Part shown: positions 17,243 through 25,704 of the stretch, one piece after another
Layout of the letters: the number at the start of each line of letters is the position of its first letter
Numbering within the stretch: the first letter of the stretch is position 1
NCBI GenBank assembly: GCA_030748575.1
Contig: JASMLR010000002.1
Coordinates: forward strand, 27,939 to 91,938
Direction: 5' to 3'
Length of the DNA stretch: 64,000 nucleotides
Source of the DNA: Phycisphaerales bacterium
GTDB taxonomy: Bacteria; Planctomycetota; Phycisphaerae; Phycisphaerales; SM1A02
Program-made: the position numbers and the translations under genes
The notes under the pieces: generated by a model
What the model saw: only the letters and a program-made list of their open reading frames with translations
Told to the model about the DNA's origin: nothing
The model's database searches: none

Positions 17243-19055
17243 GCCGTTTGATCTCGCCTCGCTTCAGCCTGCCGAAGTAGCCGTGCCAGGCCGCCATGGC
17301 GGTGCCACCGAAGATCAGCATGATCGGGATGTTCACCCACAACATGAGGCCGGTGCCGAGGTCCGAGAGGTTGCCGATCTCTTTGGTGGTTGTCACGATG
17401 CCTGCCGTCGCCACCACGATGAGGGCGCAGTAAATGATCTTGTAGGCGCCTACGGCCCACTCTCCAAGCAGGAAGACGATGCCTTGCTCGCCGTAGTACG
17501 ACCACGAGATCATCGTGCTGATTGCAAACAGCCAACTGGCGATCAGGATCAGCCACGTGCCGACGCCGGGGAACTGGCGGTTGATGGCGTATGCCGTGAG
17601 TGTGGCTCCCATGTAGTCCTCGTAAAGCGCCGGTTCCACCAGTTCGGGTCGCTCATCCGAGTTGGCCATCGCTCTCCAATGGTCGACCTCGGAGTCATTC
17701 ACATGGATTTTGTCCCAACGCACATAGGAGGCCGACGCTTCTGGAATGATGACAGTGCCCGTGAGCATGACTCTGTTGGACGCCGTAGCTTCGTTGAGCC
17801 CGCCGCCGGCGGCGATCGAGAAGACGTTGTCGGAATCAACCCACGGCCCGCCGAGTTCGAGTCCCGCCTCCGTTCGCTCCGGCAACTCCGTGTGGCCGTA
17901 GGTGATCGGCTCGCCATCGATGTTGAACTCGTGTGGGGTCCCCAATACCCAGGCCCGGTGGTCGATGCCCTCCTCGTCCTGCCAGTGGACGAGTGACACG
18001 GGCGGGCTCGATGTGAACACGCCGTCGGCCCCTTCCATTCCGTCGCCACGGGTCAGGGCGCCTGTCGACAGAATGACCAGGGCGGTGAGCGTGCACACGA
18101 CGATCGTGTCGATGAAAGGCTCCAGGCCTGCGACGACGCCTTCGCTGACCGGCTCACCGGTCTGGGCCGCAGAGTGCGCAATCGGGGAGGACCCCTGCCC
18201 GGACTCACTTGAGAAGAGGGCACGCTTCATGCCCCAAAGAAACGCCGTTCCGGCGGCTCCGCCGATGAAGGCGCCGCCTGCCTCGGAGGGGTTGAACGCG
18301 GCGGTGAAGATGGACGCAAAGACGTCGGGGATGACGCCAAGGTTGAATGAAAGCACGGCCAGCGCGATCACGACGTACAGCACGCACATGAACGGCACCA
18401 GAACGCCGGCGACCGAGCCGATCCGCTTGATGCCCCCGATGATCACCAGGGCAACGATGATCGCGAGCGCAAGCCCCGTCATCCACTCGGGAAGATTGGT
18501 TGCTTCGCGGGTGATGTCACCGACGTTCCACGCCTGAAACATGTTCCCCCCGGTCACGGCCGAGATGAGCAGGGTCAGGCAGAACAACACGCCGATGAAC
18601 TGGCCGATGGCCCCGAGTCCCCATCGCTTCATGCCTTCCGCGACGACAAACATGGGCCCGCCGTGCGGGTTGTCCGGGTCATCGGTGTTTCTGAAGAGCA
18701 TCGACTGCGTGACTTCAGTGCTCTTGAGGGCCATGCCCACGATGCCGATGATCCACATCCAGAAGACGGCCCCCGGCCCGCCGATGGCGATGGCGATGGC
18801 CACGCCGCCGATGTTGCCGATCCCGACCGTTGCCGAGAGTGCGGCCGAGAGCGCCTGAAAGTGACTGATGGCGCCGGGGTCGTCGGGGTCGTCGTACTTT
18901 CCCGACGTGACCGCGACGCCGTGCGTCAGCGCCCTGAACTGGCAGATTCCGCTCCAGAGTGTGAAGAGCAGGCCGGTCGCGAGCAGGATGTAGAGCATCC
19001 AGTCGGTCCAGATGTAGCCATTGACGGTTTCGAGCGCGTTGTTGAACCGATCCAT
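17223..19055 (-). CDS. Sodium:alanine/glycine symporter (AGCS) with a large insertion
   Basis: An inner-membrane sodium-coupled small amino acid carrier of the AGCS family. It shows SATVGIGNIGGVA, a GGPGAVFWMW helix, the HGGPMF loop and the late GTWLILIASWLFAISTMISW helix. At 610 aa it is longer than the usual 450-540. The surplus is a hydrophilic stretch of about 150 residues (near 335-490), rich in Glu, Asp and beta-type sequence, between two late membrane helices. It likely faces the periplasm. It follows the NSS symporter by 24 bases and overlaps the next gene by 20. Alanine and glycine are the family's common substrates; the actual one is unknown. Confidence 0.88.
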   Translation of the reverse strand: MDRFNNALETVNGYIWTDWMLYILLATGLLFTLWSGICQFRALTHGVAVTSGKYDDPDDPGAISHFQALSAALSATVGIGNIGGVAIAIAIGGPGAVFWMWIIGIVGMALKSTEVTQSMLFRNTDDPDNPHGGPMFVVAEGMKRWGLGAIGQFIGVLFCLTLLISAVTGGNMFQAWNVGDITREATNLPEWMTGLALAIIVALVIIGGIKRIGSVAGVLVPFMCVLYVVIALAVLSFNLGVIPDVFASIFTAAFNPSEAGGAFIGGAAGTAFLWGMKRALFSSESGQGSSPIAHSAAQTGEPVSEGVVAGLEPFIDTIVVCTLTALVILSTGALTRGDGMEGADGVFTSSPPVSLVHWQDEEGIDHRAWVLGTPHEFNIDGEPITYGHTELPERTEAGLELGGPWVDSDNVFSIAAGGGLNEATASNRVMLTGTVIIPEASASYVRWDKIHVNDSEVDHWRAMANSDERPELVEPALYEDYMGATLTAYAINRQFPGVGTWLILIASWLFAISTMISWSYYGEQGIVFLLGEWAVGAYKIIYCALIVVATAGIVTTTKEIGNLSDLGTGLMLWVNIPIMLIFGGTAMAAWHGYFGRLKRGEIKRHDGKRN

Positions 19056-19079
19056 GGGAGTCTCCGCGATCCTGAGCGG

Positions 19080-20870
19080 TCAGTGCATGAGTTGAAATGA
19101 GATCTCGTTGACATCGATGAGCCCGACCTTATCGAGCAGCACGACGACGACGAGCAGGGGGGCCACGAATCTCACAAGGAACAACCAGCCCGTGGCGACT
19201 GGCCCGGACAGGTCCGAGAGTTCGGCGTTACGGATTCTGGCCGGCATGATCCACCCGGCGTAGATGGCGATGAGCAGGCCGCCGAGCGGCAGCATCCAGT
19301 TGCTGGTGAGCAGGTCCATCGTGTCAAAGAAGGACTGGCCATACCCGGGCAGCCAGGATGTCATCCTGAACCCTGCGGAATTGGCGAAGGCCGTGATGAT
19401 CCCGAACGCGAAGATGACTCCGCCCAGCGTCCACGCGGCTTTGGGTCTGCTCCACGCGTGCGCGTCGATCAGATAGGACGCCACAACCTCCAGCAGCGAA
19501 ATGGCGCTGGTCAACGCGGCGAAGACGAGCAATCCGAAGAAGACAATGCCGAGCATCATGCCCAACTCGCCCATTTCCGCAAACGCCAGCGGCATACTCA
19601 TGAAGACGAGCCCCGGCCCACTGCTCGGGTCCTGTCCATACGAGAAGATGATCGGGAACATCATCAGGCAAGCCAACAGGGCGATCGACGTGTCGAAGAT
19701 TGCAATCGACACGGACTCACCCATCAGTCCGCCTCCACCGCGGCGTTGATACGACCCGTATGTCACCATCGCGCCCATGCCGAGCGAGAGCGTGAAGAAT
19801 GCATGGCCGAGCGCTTCGAGCACGCCACGGGGCTCCAATTCGTTTGGATCGGGACTGAACACGAAAGACACGGCCTGCCCGAATCCGGGTTGGAAGAACC
19901 CGTAGACAACGAGGAACACGATGAAGAGCATCAGCAGCGGCATCAGCACGCGGCACGTCCGTTCAATGCCCGCGCCGACGCCGCTGGCGACGACCAGAAT
20001 CGTCAGGAACATGAAGATTGCGGCCCAGAACGTGCTGGTCCAGCCATCCTTGAGGAGCCCCATGAAAACGTCCGTCACCTCACCACTGATGATCGATCGC
20101 CGCTTCAGGGTGGTGGCCGCTTCTCTCACTTCGTCATCGGATAGCGCAGCGACGGACGCGGCCGCGGTTGCTTTGGCCTCGTCGACGGCCGCCTCTCGAT
20201 CTGCCAGCTCGGGCGAAACCGCCTCATAGGCAGCCTTGATGAGCGGATCCTGCAGAATCAGTTCGTGGTCGACGCCCGGCTTTGATGCGGCTCTTTCGTA
20301 GACCTCCCATGCCTCCCAGGTGGACGGCGCGAACTGCCGTCTCCACGCCCTGACCGCATCCTCTGTCGGCTCGGATGCCTCCTGGGCAATCAGGGTGTCC
20401 CGCATGGAGTCGACCCCGACCGTTCCGCGATACACCACCGCCGCGTCCTCGGCCTTCTGGCTGATTGGATTGGTGAACCCGACGACCGACTTGAGCGTGT
20501 AGTCCATCGCCCAGCCCGCAACCACGATGTAGAACGAGAGAATGAGGAACCCCGCGACGACACCCAGCCAGCCAACGGCCGACCAGCCTGTCGGGCCGCC
20601 CTGCAGTCGCTTGAATGCTTCGACGGGTTGGGCCTGTGCGGCGCGGCCGATCATGATCTCCGCGATGAGAATCGGCAGGCCGACCAGTGCGATGCAGACG
20701 AGGTAGATGAGGACGAAGAGCCCGCCACCATTCTCGCCGGTGATGTACGGGAACTTCCAGATGTTGCCCAGCCCGACGGCTGATCCGGCCGCGGCAAGGA
20801 CGAATCCGGTGCGGCTGCCCCAGTGAGTTCGACCTGCCTTGGCAGGTCCCTCGTCCTTCGACTCCTGCAT
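19080..20870 (-). CDS. Sodium-dependent transporter, NSS/SNF family
   Basis: A sodium-coupled amino acid or amine carrier with the LeuT fold, 596 aa. The NSS signature is clear: GSRTGFVLAAAGSAVGLGN then IWKFPYITGENGGG (helix 1), followed by about eleven more helices. A helical, charged insertion of about 130 residues (roughly 120-255) sits in the second extracellular-loop region, longer than in LeuT. I start at the ATG at 20870 because GGAGG lies six bases upstream; the frame is open for 41 more codons without such a site. It heads a minus-strand set with the AGCS symporter and a nuclease-fold candidate. Confidence 0.9.
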   Translation of the reverse strand: MQESKDEGPAKAGRTHWGSRTGFVLAAAGSAVGLGNIWKFPYITGENGGGLFVLIYLVCIALVGLPILIAEIMIGRAAQAQPVEAFKRLQGGPTGWSAVGWLGVVAGFLILSFYIVVAGWAMDYTLKSVVGFTNPISQKAEDAAVVYRGTVGVDSMRDTLIAQEASEPTEDAVRAWRRQFAPSTWEAWEVYERAASKPGVDHELILQDPLIKAAYEAVSPELADREAAVDEAKATAAASVAALSDDEVREAATTLKRRSIISGEVTDVFMGLLKDGWTSTFWAAIFMFLTILVVASGVGAGIERTCRVLMPLLMLFIVFLVVYGFFQPGFGQAVSFVFSPDPNELEPRGVLEALGHAFFTLSLGMGAMVTYGSYQRRGGGGLMGESVSIAIFDTSIALLACLMMFPIIFSYGQDPSSGPGLVFMSMPLAFAEMGELGMMLGIVFFGLLVFAALTSAISLLEVVASYLIDAHAWSRPKAAWTLGGVIFAFGIITAFANSAGFRMTSWLPGYGQSFFDTMDLLTSNWMLPLGGLLIAIYAGWIMPARIRNAELSDLSGPVATGWLFLVRFVAPLLVVVVLLDKVGLIDVNEISFQLMH

Positions 20871-20952
20871 ACACGCCTCCGTTTGCCCGGAACGGTCGGC
20901 GGCCATCTTAGAGGACTCGCCCCGCCTGCGGTGCTGCTCATACCATGCCCCT

Positions 20953-21945
20953 ATGGAGGCACCATTTCGTATCCGCAGCGATCTCGGCCGCATTGTCGAG
21001 GGGGGGTTCGCGTATCCGCTCGGCGTTCAGTCCGGTGGGCAGCGGCCACGCGTGGCGGGGTGGTCGCGAGGTGTACTGGAGGCGGACGAAACGCATCCTG
21101 AGACGCTGACCTACACGATTGCCGTGTCGCACGAACTGGTCCGGCCACTCCTGCATGAACTGTTTCGACTGCTTCCCCGTCGCGTGAACGGCCTGCTGGA
21201 GTTGGGAAGCCGTGACGCCTATCGGGAGGTTGATGTGTTCATCGGGGACGACATCGATCTGGACCGCTTTCGGGGCACCTGGGACCTGTTTGAGCCCATT
21301 CTGCTGGAGGACGCCATGCTTGGTGCGGGGGTGAACACGCCGTCGCCCTTCCTGGAGATCTTCCTCGATCCGGACAAGCGGATCATCGTGCATGTCGAGT
21401 CCGGGGGTCTGGGCGTCATCGAGAAGATCCTCCGCCGCTTCGGCGTCGAGCGGAGGCACGACGAGGACATCCAGCCGATTCGGTCGATTGCAGACCTGTC
21501 TCTCCGCGGCGTGCTTGAGCAGCGACCGGCCGCCATGCTCGATTCAGATCACCTGCTTCAGGAACTCAGAGTCGCCTGGAAACTTCGTCTCGACGACGAC
21601 CCGGACCGCAACCTCGACGCGCGGGGCCGGGACATCGGGCTGACACTCTGGAGGGGCCTGGCCCAGGTTGACCAGGAGGATCCCGCTGGCAGGCGAATCG
21701 GCCAGGCAAGCATCTGGGGCGTCGCCACGTGCCGCCGCGCGATGTCACAGATGATCCGGGACCACATCGCATCAGACGAGGAGTGGGAACTCATCGAGGT
21801 CCTCAATCTCGATCGGGTCGCGCTGGATGACCGACCACCGGAACTGGACGCGCTGACGTCGCCCCTGACGGTCGATGGTGTGCTGCTGTACCAGGTTGAG
21901 GTGCTTGGCACCGCGCCCGGCGGATGGGATGGTCGCGATGGCTGA
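20953..21945 (+). CDS. Conserved hypothetical cytoplasmic protein
   Basis: A 330-aa soluble protein with balanced codon use and no signal peptide or membrane helix. I do not recognise a domain. It has a mixed alpha/beta look with an acidic LEDAMLGAG...SPFLEIFLDPDKRIIVHVES segment (two pieces, residues about 115-145) and many Asp/Arg residues in the second half. The ATG at 20953 is the first in-frame one compatible with the divergent NSS gene. It overlaps the next gene by 8 bases, so it is likely cotranslated with the YkgJ-like protein. Confidence 0.7.
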   Translation: MEAPFRIRSDLGRIVEGGFAYPLGVQSGGQRPRVAGWSRGVLEADETHPETLTYTIAVSHELVRPLLHELFRLLPRRVNGLLELGSRDAYREVDVFIGDDIDLDRFRGTWDLFEPILLEDAMLGAGVNTPSPFLEIFLDPDKRIIVHVESGGLGVIEKILRRFGVERRHDEDIQPIRSIADLSLRGVLEQRPAAMLDSDHLLQELRVAWKLRLDDDPDRNLDARGRDIGLTLWRGLAQVDQEDPAGRRIGQASIWGVATCRRAMSQMIRDHIASDEEWELIEVLNLDRVALDDRPPELDALTSPLTVDGVLLYQVEVLGTAPGGWDGRDG

Positions 21946-22399
21946 GCCTGCTGAGGCACCCTGGTACGCGTCGGGGCTCCGATTCGAATGCAGCCGGTGT
22001 GGAAACTGCTGCACCGGCCCGCCCGGCGCCGTGTGGTTTGACGCCGCCGAAGGGGCGGCGATGGCCGGGGTGCTCGGTGTGAGCGAGTCGACCTTCCATC
22101 GGCGCTATGCCCGGCGGGTCAACGGGCACTGGTCGCTTCAGGAAAGGAAGGGGCCGGGGGGTATGGACTGCGTGTTTCTCACGCGAGACGGCGAAGGGCG
22201 GGCGGGGTGCCGGCTGTATGCAGCCCGGCCGCGGCAGTGCCGAACCTGGCCCTTCTGGCCCGAGAACCTGGAGTCCAGAGGGGCGTGGGACGCGGTGCGG
22301 GCCCACACGCCGTGCCCCGGCATGGGGAGTGGCCCCGTCGTGACGGTCGAGGAAATCGTCGCGAGGCTCAAGGACACCCCAAGTGACCATGCGGGCTGA
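21938..22399 (+). CDS. YkgJ-family cysteine cluster protein
   Basis: A 153-aa member of the YkgJ (Fe-S/zinc cysteine cluster) family. The N-terminal motif is [12 protein letters not shown] (Cys18, 21, 24, 25), followed by [24 protein letters not shown] and a final CPGMG. This spread of eight or so cysteines is the family pattern and is thought to bind a metal cluster; the biochemical role is unsettled. I use the ATG at 21938, which overlaps the upstream gene by 8 bases (another ATG is at 21929). The PPIase gene follows. Confidence 0.85.
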   Translation: MAEPAEAPWYASGLRFECSRCGNCCTGPPGAVWFDAAEGAAMAGVLGVSESTFHRRYARRVNGHWSLQERKGPGGMDCVFLTRDGEGRAGCRLYAARPRQCRTWPFWPENLESRGAWDAVRAHTPCPGMGSGPVVTVEEIVARLKDTPSDHAG

Positions 22400-22484
22400 A
22401 CACGATGCGGGCGGCTCGCGTAGGATGAGCCGTTCCGGCGGGGTTTCAAGCACTTCAATCCCCTTTCAACAACAGAGGAAGACC

Positions 22485-23624
22485 ATGCGACGATCGATGT
22501 TTCTGATGATGGCTGTTTGCGTCGCTACAGGCTCAGCGCTGGCGGAGGACGGGGCGTCCACCTCGGCCGAGTCTCCGATGCAGTACGTGGAGATGAAGAC
22601 GAACAGGGGTGACATGGTGCTCATGCTCGACCCCGTTGCTGCGCCGGAAACGTGCAGGAACTTCATGGAGTACGCCGGCGACGGCGCGTATGACGGCACG
22701 ATCTTTCATCGAGTCATTCCAAACTTCATGGTGCAGGGCGGCGGGTTCGATACGGAACTCGCCAAGCGTCAGACGCGGGGCGGCATTGTCAACGAGTGGC
22801 AGAACGGGCTGAAGAATCGCCGAGGAACGATCTCCATGGCGAGGATCGGGGGCCAGCCGGAATCTGCAACCAACCAGTTCTTCATCAACGTTCGTGACAA
22901 CAGCCAGCTTGACCGGCCGCAGCGGGACGGCGCGGCCTATGCCGTGTTTGGTGAGGTCGTGTCCGGGGAGGACGTTCTGGACGCCATCAGGGACACGCCC
23001 TGCGGCTCGGTGAACGGTCCCACCGGGCAGCCCTTTCCAAACATGCCGGTTGATGCAGTCGTGATCGAGTCCGTGCGTGCGATCACGCCGGCCCAAGCAG
23101 AAGCGGCGTCCAAGGGCGCGACGTCCGGAGAGCAGCAGTGGAGAGCGGCGCAGGTTGCCGCTTCGAAGGCGTCCAAAGCGGAGGCCGAACAACAAGCCAA
23201 ACGAAGGGAGATGTTGTCGATGAGTGTGGATCAGTGTCTGGATGCCAAGGATGACCTTCCCGGCGCGTCGACGGGTGACGCTTCGGCGGAACGCAGTGAC
23301 ACGGGACTTGCGTGGTTCGATCTCGTTGAAGGAAGTGGTGAGGCGCCTGCGGGCCCTTCGACGACCGTGCGGGTGCACTACACCGGCTATCTCGTTGACG
23401 GGACCAAGTTCGATAGCAGCGTCGACCGCGGCGAGCCCATCGACTTCCCCCTCAACCGAGTGATTCCCGGCTGGACCGAAGGGGTCGGGTCGATGAAGGT
23501 CGGGGGCAAGCGCAAACTCGTGATTCCATCGGATCTCGGCTACGGCTCGCGGGGTACGCCGGGCGGCCCCATCCCCCCGAACGCGACGCTCGTGTTCGAT
23601 GTGGAACTGCTGGAACTGCCATAA
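22485..23624 (+). CDS. Secreted dual prolyl isomerase: cyclophilin plus FKBP
   Basis: Catalyses cis/trans proline isomerisation, probably in the periplasm. 379 aa with a signal peptide (1-20). Residues 31-200 are a cyclophilin: [13 protein letters not shown], the ATNQFFINV segment and [12 protein letters not shown]. Residues 205-248 form an Ala/Lys/Glu-rich, probably helical linker. Residues 272-379 are an FKBP domain: [35 protein letters not shown] and a [12 protein letters not shown] end strand. Both active-site regions look intact. The ATG at 22485 has GAGGA upstream; the frame is open 34 codons further. A strong terminator follows at 23656. Confidence 0.93.
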   Translation: MRRSMFLMMAVCVATGSALAEDGASTSAESPMQYVEMKTNRGDMVLMLDPVAAPETCRNFMEYAGDGAYDGTIFHRVIPNFMVQGGGFDTELAKRQTRGGIVNEWQNGLKNRRGTISMARIGGQPESATNQFFINVRDNSQLDRPQRDGAAYAVFGEVVSGEDVLDAIRDTPCGSVNGPTGQPFPNMPVDAVVIESVRAITPAQAEAASKGATSGEQQWRAAQVAASKASKAEAEQQAKRREMLSMSVDQCLDAKDDLPGASTGDASAERSDTGLAWFDLVEGSGEAPAGPSTTVRVHYTGYLVDGTKFDSSVDRGEPIDFPLNRVIPGWTEGVGSMKVGGKRKLVIPSDLGYGSRGTPGGPIPPNATLVFDVELLELP

Positions 23625-23655
23625 TCAGCGAGGAAAGCTCGCATTTGCGGAGATT

Positions 23656-23698
23656 GCCGGCGGCTGGTTCCAGATCGGAACTGGCCGCCGGCGTTTTT
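23656..23698 (+). terminator. Intrinsic terminator after the dual prolyl isomerase gene
   Basis: A 9-bp GC stem, GCCGGCGGC (23656-23664) with GCCGCCGGC (23684-23692), is extended by an inner GTTCC/GGAAC pairing. It is followed at once by GTTTTTC. It lies 31 bases after the stop codon and is one of only two textbook intrinsic terminators in the window. Confidence 0.85.
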
Positions 23699-23848
23699 CG
23701 AGTCATGATGTCTATGCTGGAGTACGCAGAATCTGAACAGCGATGCCACCAATTCGCGTGTTGATTGGGCGGGGTTCGTCCGATATACGTGATGGCAAGG
23801 AGGACCTACTCGGCCTCGCCGCCCTTGATCTGGCGACGCCGATCGCAC

Positions 23849-24481
23849 ATGACGGCACTGACGAGCTTTCTCGACGACCCGGTTCTGGTACTCAACCGTG
23901 GCTACGCGGCGACTCGCATCGTGCCCGCTCGTCAGGCGTTTGTCCTTCTCTTTCGTCGCGTCGCGGAAGTCATTTCGGTGGTCGATGGCCGCTGGGAGCA
24001 GTTTGACGTCTCTTCCTGGCTGGAGGTCGCTGCGTTGCAGCGGCGATATGAGGCGTCCAAGCACGACTGGATTCGAACGGCCTCGGCGATGGTCGCGGTC
24101 CCTCGGATCATTCGGGTGCATTGCTGCACCCGAGTACCCGATCACCACGTGCCACTGAACCGCCGCAATCTCTATGCGCGGGATGGCAGCACATGCCAGT
24201 ATTGCGGCAAGCGGTTCCCCACAGCGGAACTGTCCATCGACCATGTTCAGCCGCAGTCACGGGGTGGTGAGAACAGTTGGACAAATCTCGTATGCGCCTG
24301 TGTTCGGTGCAACGCGCGAAAGGGAAACAAGACTCCGCGGGAAGCCGGAATGGCGCTTGTCCGCGCCCCTCGTCAACCGAAGACCTGTCCGGATCGCTCG
24401 GTCAGGCTTCGCCGTCGTCACTATGAAGTTTGGAAGGTGTTTCTGAATGAAGCGTACTGGACAGTCGAACTGCGCGATTGA
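23849..24481 (+). CDS. HNH endonuclease domain protein
   Basis: A 210-aa protein with an N-terminal PVLVLNRGYAATRIVPARQAF region typical of a chromosomal HNH subfamily. The C-terminal HNH zinc-finger fold has CQYC (116-119), SIDHVQP (catalytic Asp131-His132 context), a central Asn in SWTNLV and a second pair CVRC (151-154). The function of this subfamily is not established; it is not tied here to any restriction or mobile element. The start is uncertain: the ATG at 23849 begins next to the conserved part, but an ATG at 23792 and a TTG at 23765 are in frame, and none has a good ribosome site. Confidence 0.82.
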   Translation: MTALTSFLDDPVLVLNRGYAATRIVPARQAFVLLFRRVAEVISVVDGRWEQFDVSSWLEVAALQRRYEASKHDWIRTASAMVAVPRIIRVHCCTRVPDHHVPLNRRNLYARDGSTCQYCGKRFPTAELSIDHVQPQSRGGENSWTNLVCACVRCNARKGNKTPREAGMALVRAPRQPKTCPDRSVRLRRRHYEVWKVFLNEAYWTVELRD

Positions 24482-24489
24482 GATCATCT

Positions 24490-24509
24490 ACCGGCTCATG
24501 ATGGCCGGT
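24490..24509. terminator. Possible convergent terminator hairpin between HNH gene and truB
   Basis: A 6-bp perfect stem (ACCGGC at 24490, GCCGGT at 24504) with an 8-base loop lies 8 bases after the HNH stop, in the 157-base convergent gap. There is no T-run, so termination is only a guess. The rest of the gap shows nothing. Confidence 0.35.
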
Positions 24510-24638
24510 TGGTATGTCCCGGAGCCAGTCCCCGCATTCTGGGCTGCGTCGCCTCGCACCCTGTACCGACGTCCGTTTGATGCTTCGCCCGTCTCTCGGA
24601 GTGGAGGCCGCCGGAGGGGCCGCTGTCGCCGCTGACCT

Positions 24639-25361
24639 TCAGGGCGTTCCGCCGATTCGCTCCATCGCTTCGGCGATCCCGATCAGATGCGCTCCGCTCA
24701 GGGGGTCCGGGACATCGTCCAGATGGACAGCCTCGTCGAGCGAGAACGGACCCACCGCAGTCCGCCGAATGGACGCGCAGCAACCTCCTGTCCCCAATGC
24801 GGTCCCCAGATCACGAGCGAGCGAGCGGACATAGAAGCCCTTCCCGCAGGCGATGTCAATGCGGGCCATCGGCCAGGCATATTCCAGCAGTTCGATGTGG
24901 TCGACCCGGACCGGCCGCGGGGGAAGGTCCACGGGCTGGTCCTTCCTGGCTAGCGCATAGGCGCGGCGGCCGTTGACCTTGACCGCGCTGAAGGCCGGTG
25001 GGGCCTGCATGATGTCGCCCTGAAATTTCCTGAGGGCCTCCCGAATGGATGCCGGGGTCGGCGGGACCGCGACGTCAACCGGAATCGGCTCCGCCTCCAG
25101 ATCGTCCGTGGCGGTCCGAATCGACAGATCAACCTCGGTCTCATACCGCTTGGCGGTTGCAACGACCTGCTCCAGTTGGCGGGTGGCCTTGCCCAGGCCG
25201 AGCACCAGCACGCCGCTGGCGCGGGGGTCGAGCGTGCCGCCGTGCCCTGTCTTCCGCCCGCCAGCGCGGCGTCGAACCACTGCGACGGCACGCATGGAGG
25301 ACGGGCCGACCGGTTTGTCCAGCACGAGAAAGCCGTTGATTGACGCGTCCGTATCAGCCAT
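24639..25361 (-). CDS. truB: tRNA pseudouridine-55 synthase
   Basis: Makes pseudouridine at position 55 in the T-loop of tRNAs. 240 aa. The catalytic aspartate is Asp45 in GHGGTLDPRASG. KRYE, the AFSAVKVNGRRAYALAR segment and the GFYVRSLARDLG motif complete the TruB signature. It is slightly short at the C-terminus (no PUA domain), as in many bacteria. It is transcribed away from the tRNA-Ser gene that starts 79 bases upstream on the other strand, a fitting but probably chance neighbour. Confidence 0.95.
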   Translation of the reverse strand: MADTDASINGFLVLDKPVGPSSMRAVAVVRRRAGGRKTGHGGTLDPRASGVLVLGLGKATRQLEQVVATAKRYETEVDLSIRTATDDLEAEPIPVDVAVPPTPASIREALRKFQGDIMQAPPAFSAVKVNGRRAYALARKDQPVDLPPRPVRVDHIELLEYAWPMARIDIACGKGFYVRSLARDLGTALGTGGCCASIRRTAVGPFSLDEAVHLDDVPDPLSGAHLIGIAEAMERIGGTP

Positions 25362-25397
25362 GGACGGCAGGGTAGGCGATCACCGACGCGGCCCCGG

Positions 25398-25427
25398 TTG
25401 CCGTTGCTGGCGTGTCCGACCTACAAT
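25398..25427 (+). promoter_or_regulatory. Predicted sigma-70-like promoter of tRNA-Ser
   Basis: TTGCCG (25398-25403) and TACAAT (25422-25427) are separated by 18 bases. Transcription would begin near 25434, a few bases before the tRNA. The pattern is like those before tRNA-Pro and before the RNA locus at 41360. Confidence 0.55.
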
Positions 25428-25439
25428 CCGCCGTTCATA

Positions 25440-25527
25440 GGGCAGGTGACCGAGCGGCTGAAGGTGCGGCACTGGAAATGCCGTGTACGATTTTTTCGTA
25501 CCGTGGGTTCGAATCCCACCCTGTCCG
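25440..25527 (+). tRNA. tRNA-Ser (anticodon GGA)
   Basis: 88 bases. The acceptor stem is GGGCAGG/CCTGTCC with one G-U pair, and the discriminator is G. The anticodon arm is CGGCA-CTGGAAA-TGCCG, giving anticodon GGA. A long type II variable arm is present, and the T-loop is GGTTCGAATCC. CCA is not encoded. A large hairpin starts right after it. Confidence 0.95.
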
Positions 25528-25559
25528 TTTCGGCCGGAGCCGAGAGGCTCGGGCCGAAA
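25528..25559 (+). terminator. Trailer hairpin after tRNA-Ser
   Basis: TTTCGGCC (25528) pairs with GGCCGAAA (25552). Inside is GAGCC-GAGA-GGCTC, a GNRA-capped stem. There is no T-run, so it may serve as a processing stop or a termination aid. The apical stem resembles that of the hairpin after tRNA-Val. Confidence 0.5.
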
Positions 25560-25591
25560 CGTCGGTGCGGGCCGCTTTTCGCCACCTCACA

Positions 25592-25619
25592 TTGCCCCAA
25601 CGCGTTGGTCGGGTACCAT
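25592..25619 (+). promoter_or_regulatory. Predicted promoter of tRNA-Pro
   Basis: TTGCCC (25592-25597), a 16-base spacer and TACCAT (25614-25619) lie 11 bases before tRNA-Pro. It lies downstream of the tRNA-Ser trailer hairpin, so the two tRNAs are likely separate units. Confidence 0.5.
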
Positions 25620-25629
25620 GCCCCATTCA

Positions 25630-25704
25630 CGGGCTGTAGCGCAGCTTGGTTAGCGCGTCTGACTGGGGGTCAGAAGGTCGGAGGTTCGAATCCTCTCAGC
25701 CCGA
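25630..25704 (+). tRNA. tRNA-Pro (anticodon GGG)
   Basis: 75 bases. The acceptor stem CGGGCTG/CAGCCCG begins with the C1-G72 pair typical of tRNA-Pro. The anticodon arm is TCTGA-CTGGGGG-TCAGA, giving GGG. The T-arm is intact. CCA is not encoded. Its last nine bases overlap the 3' end of lspA on the opposite strand. Confidence 0.95.

Noticed and set aside
23849-24481. HNH gene as part of a mobile intron or restriction system
   Set aside because: No intron structure, methyltransferase or mobile gene is adjacent, and the N-terminal part fits a chromosomal subfamily.
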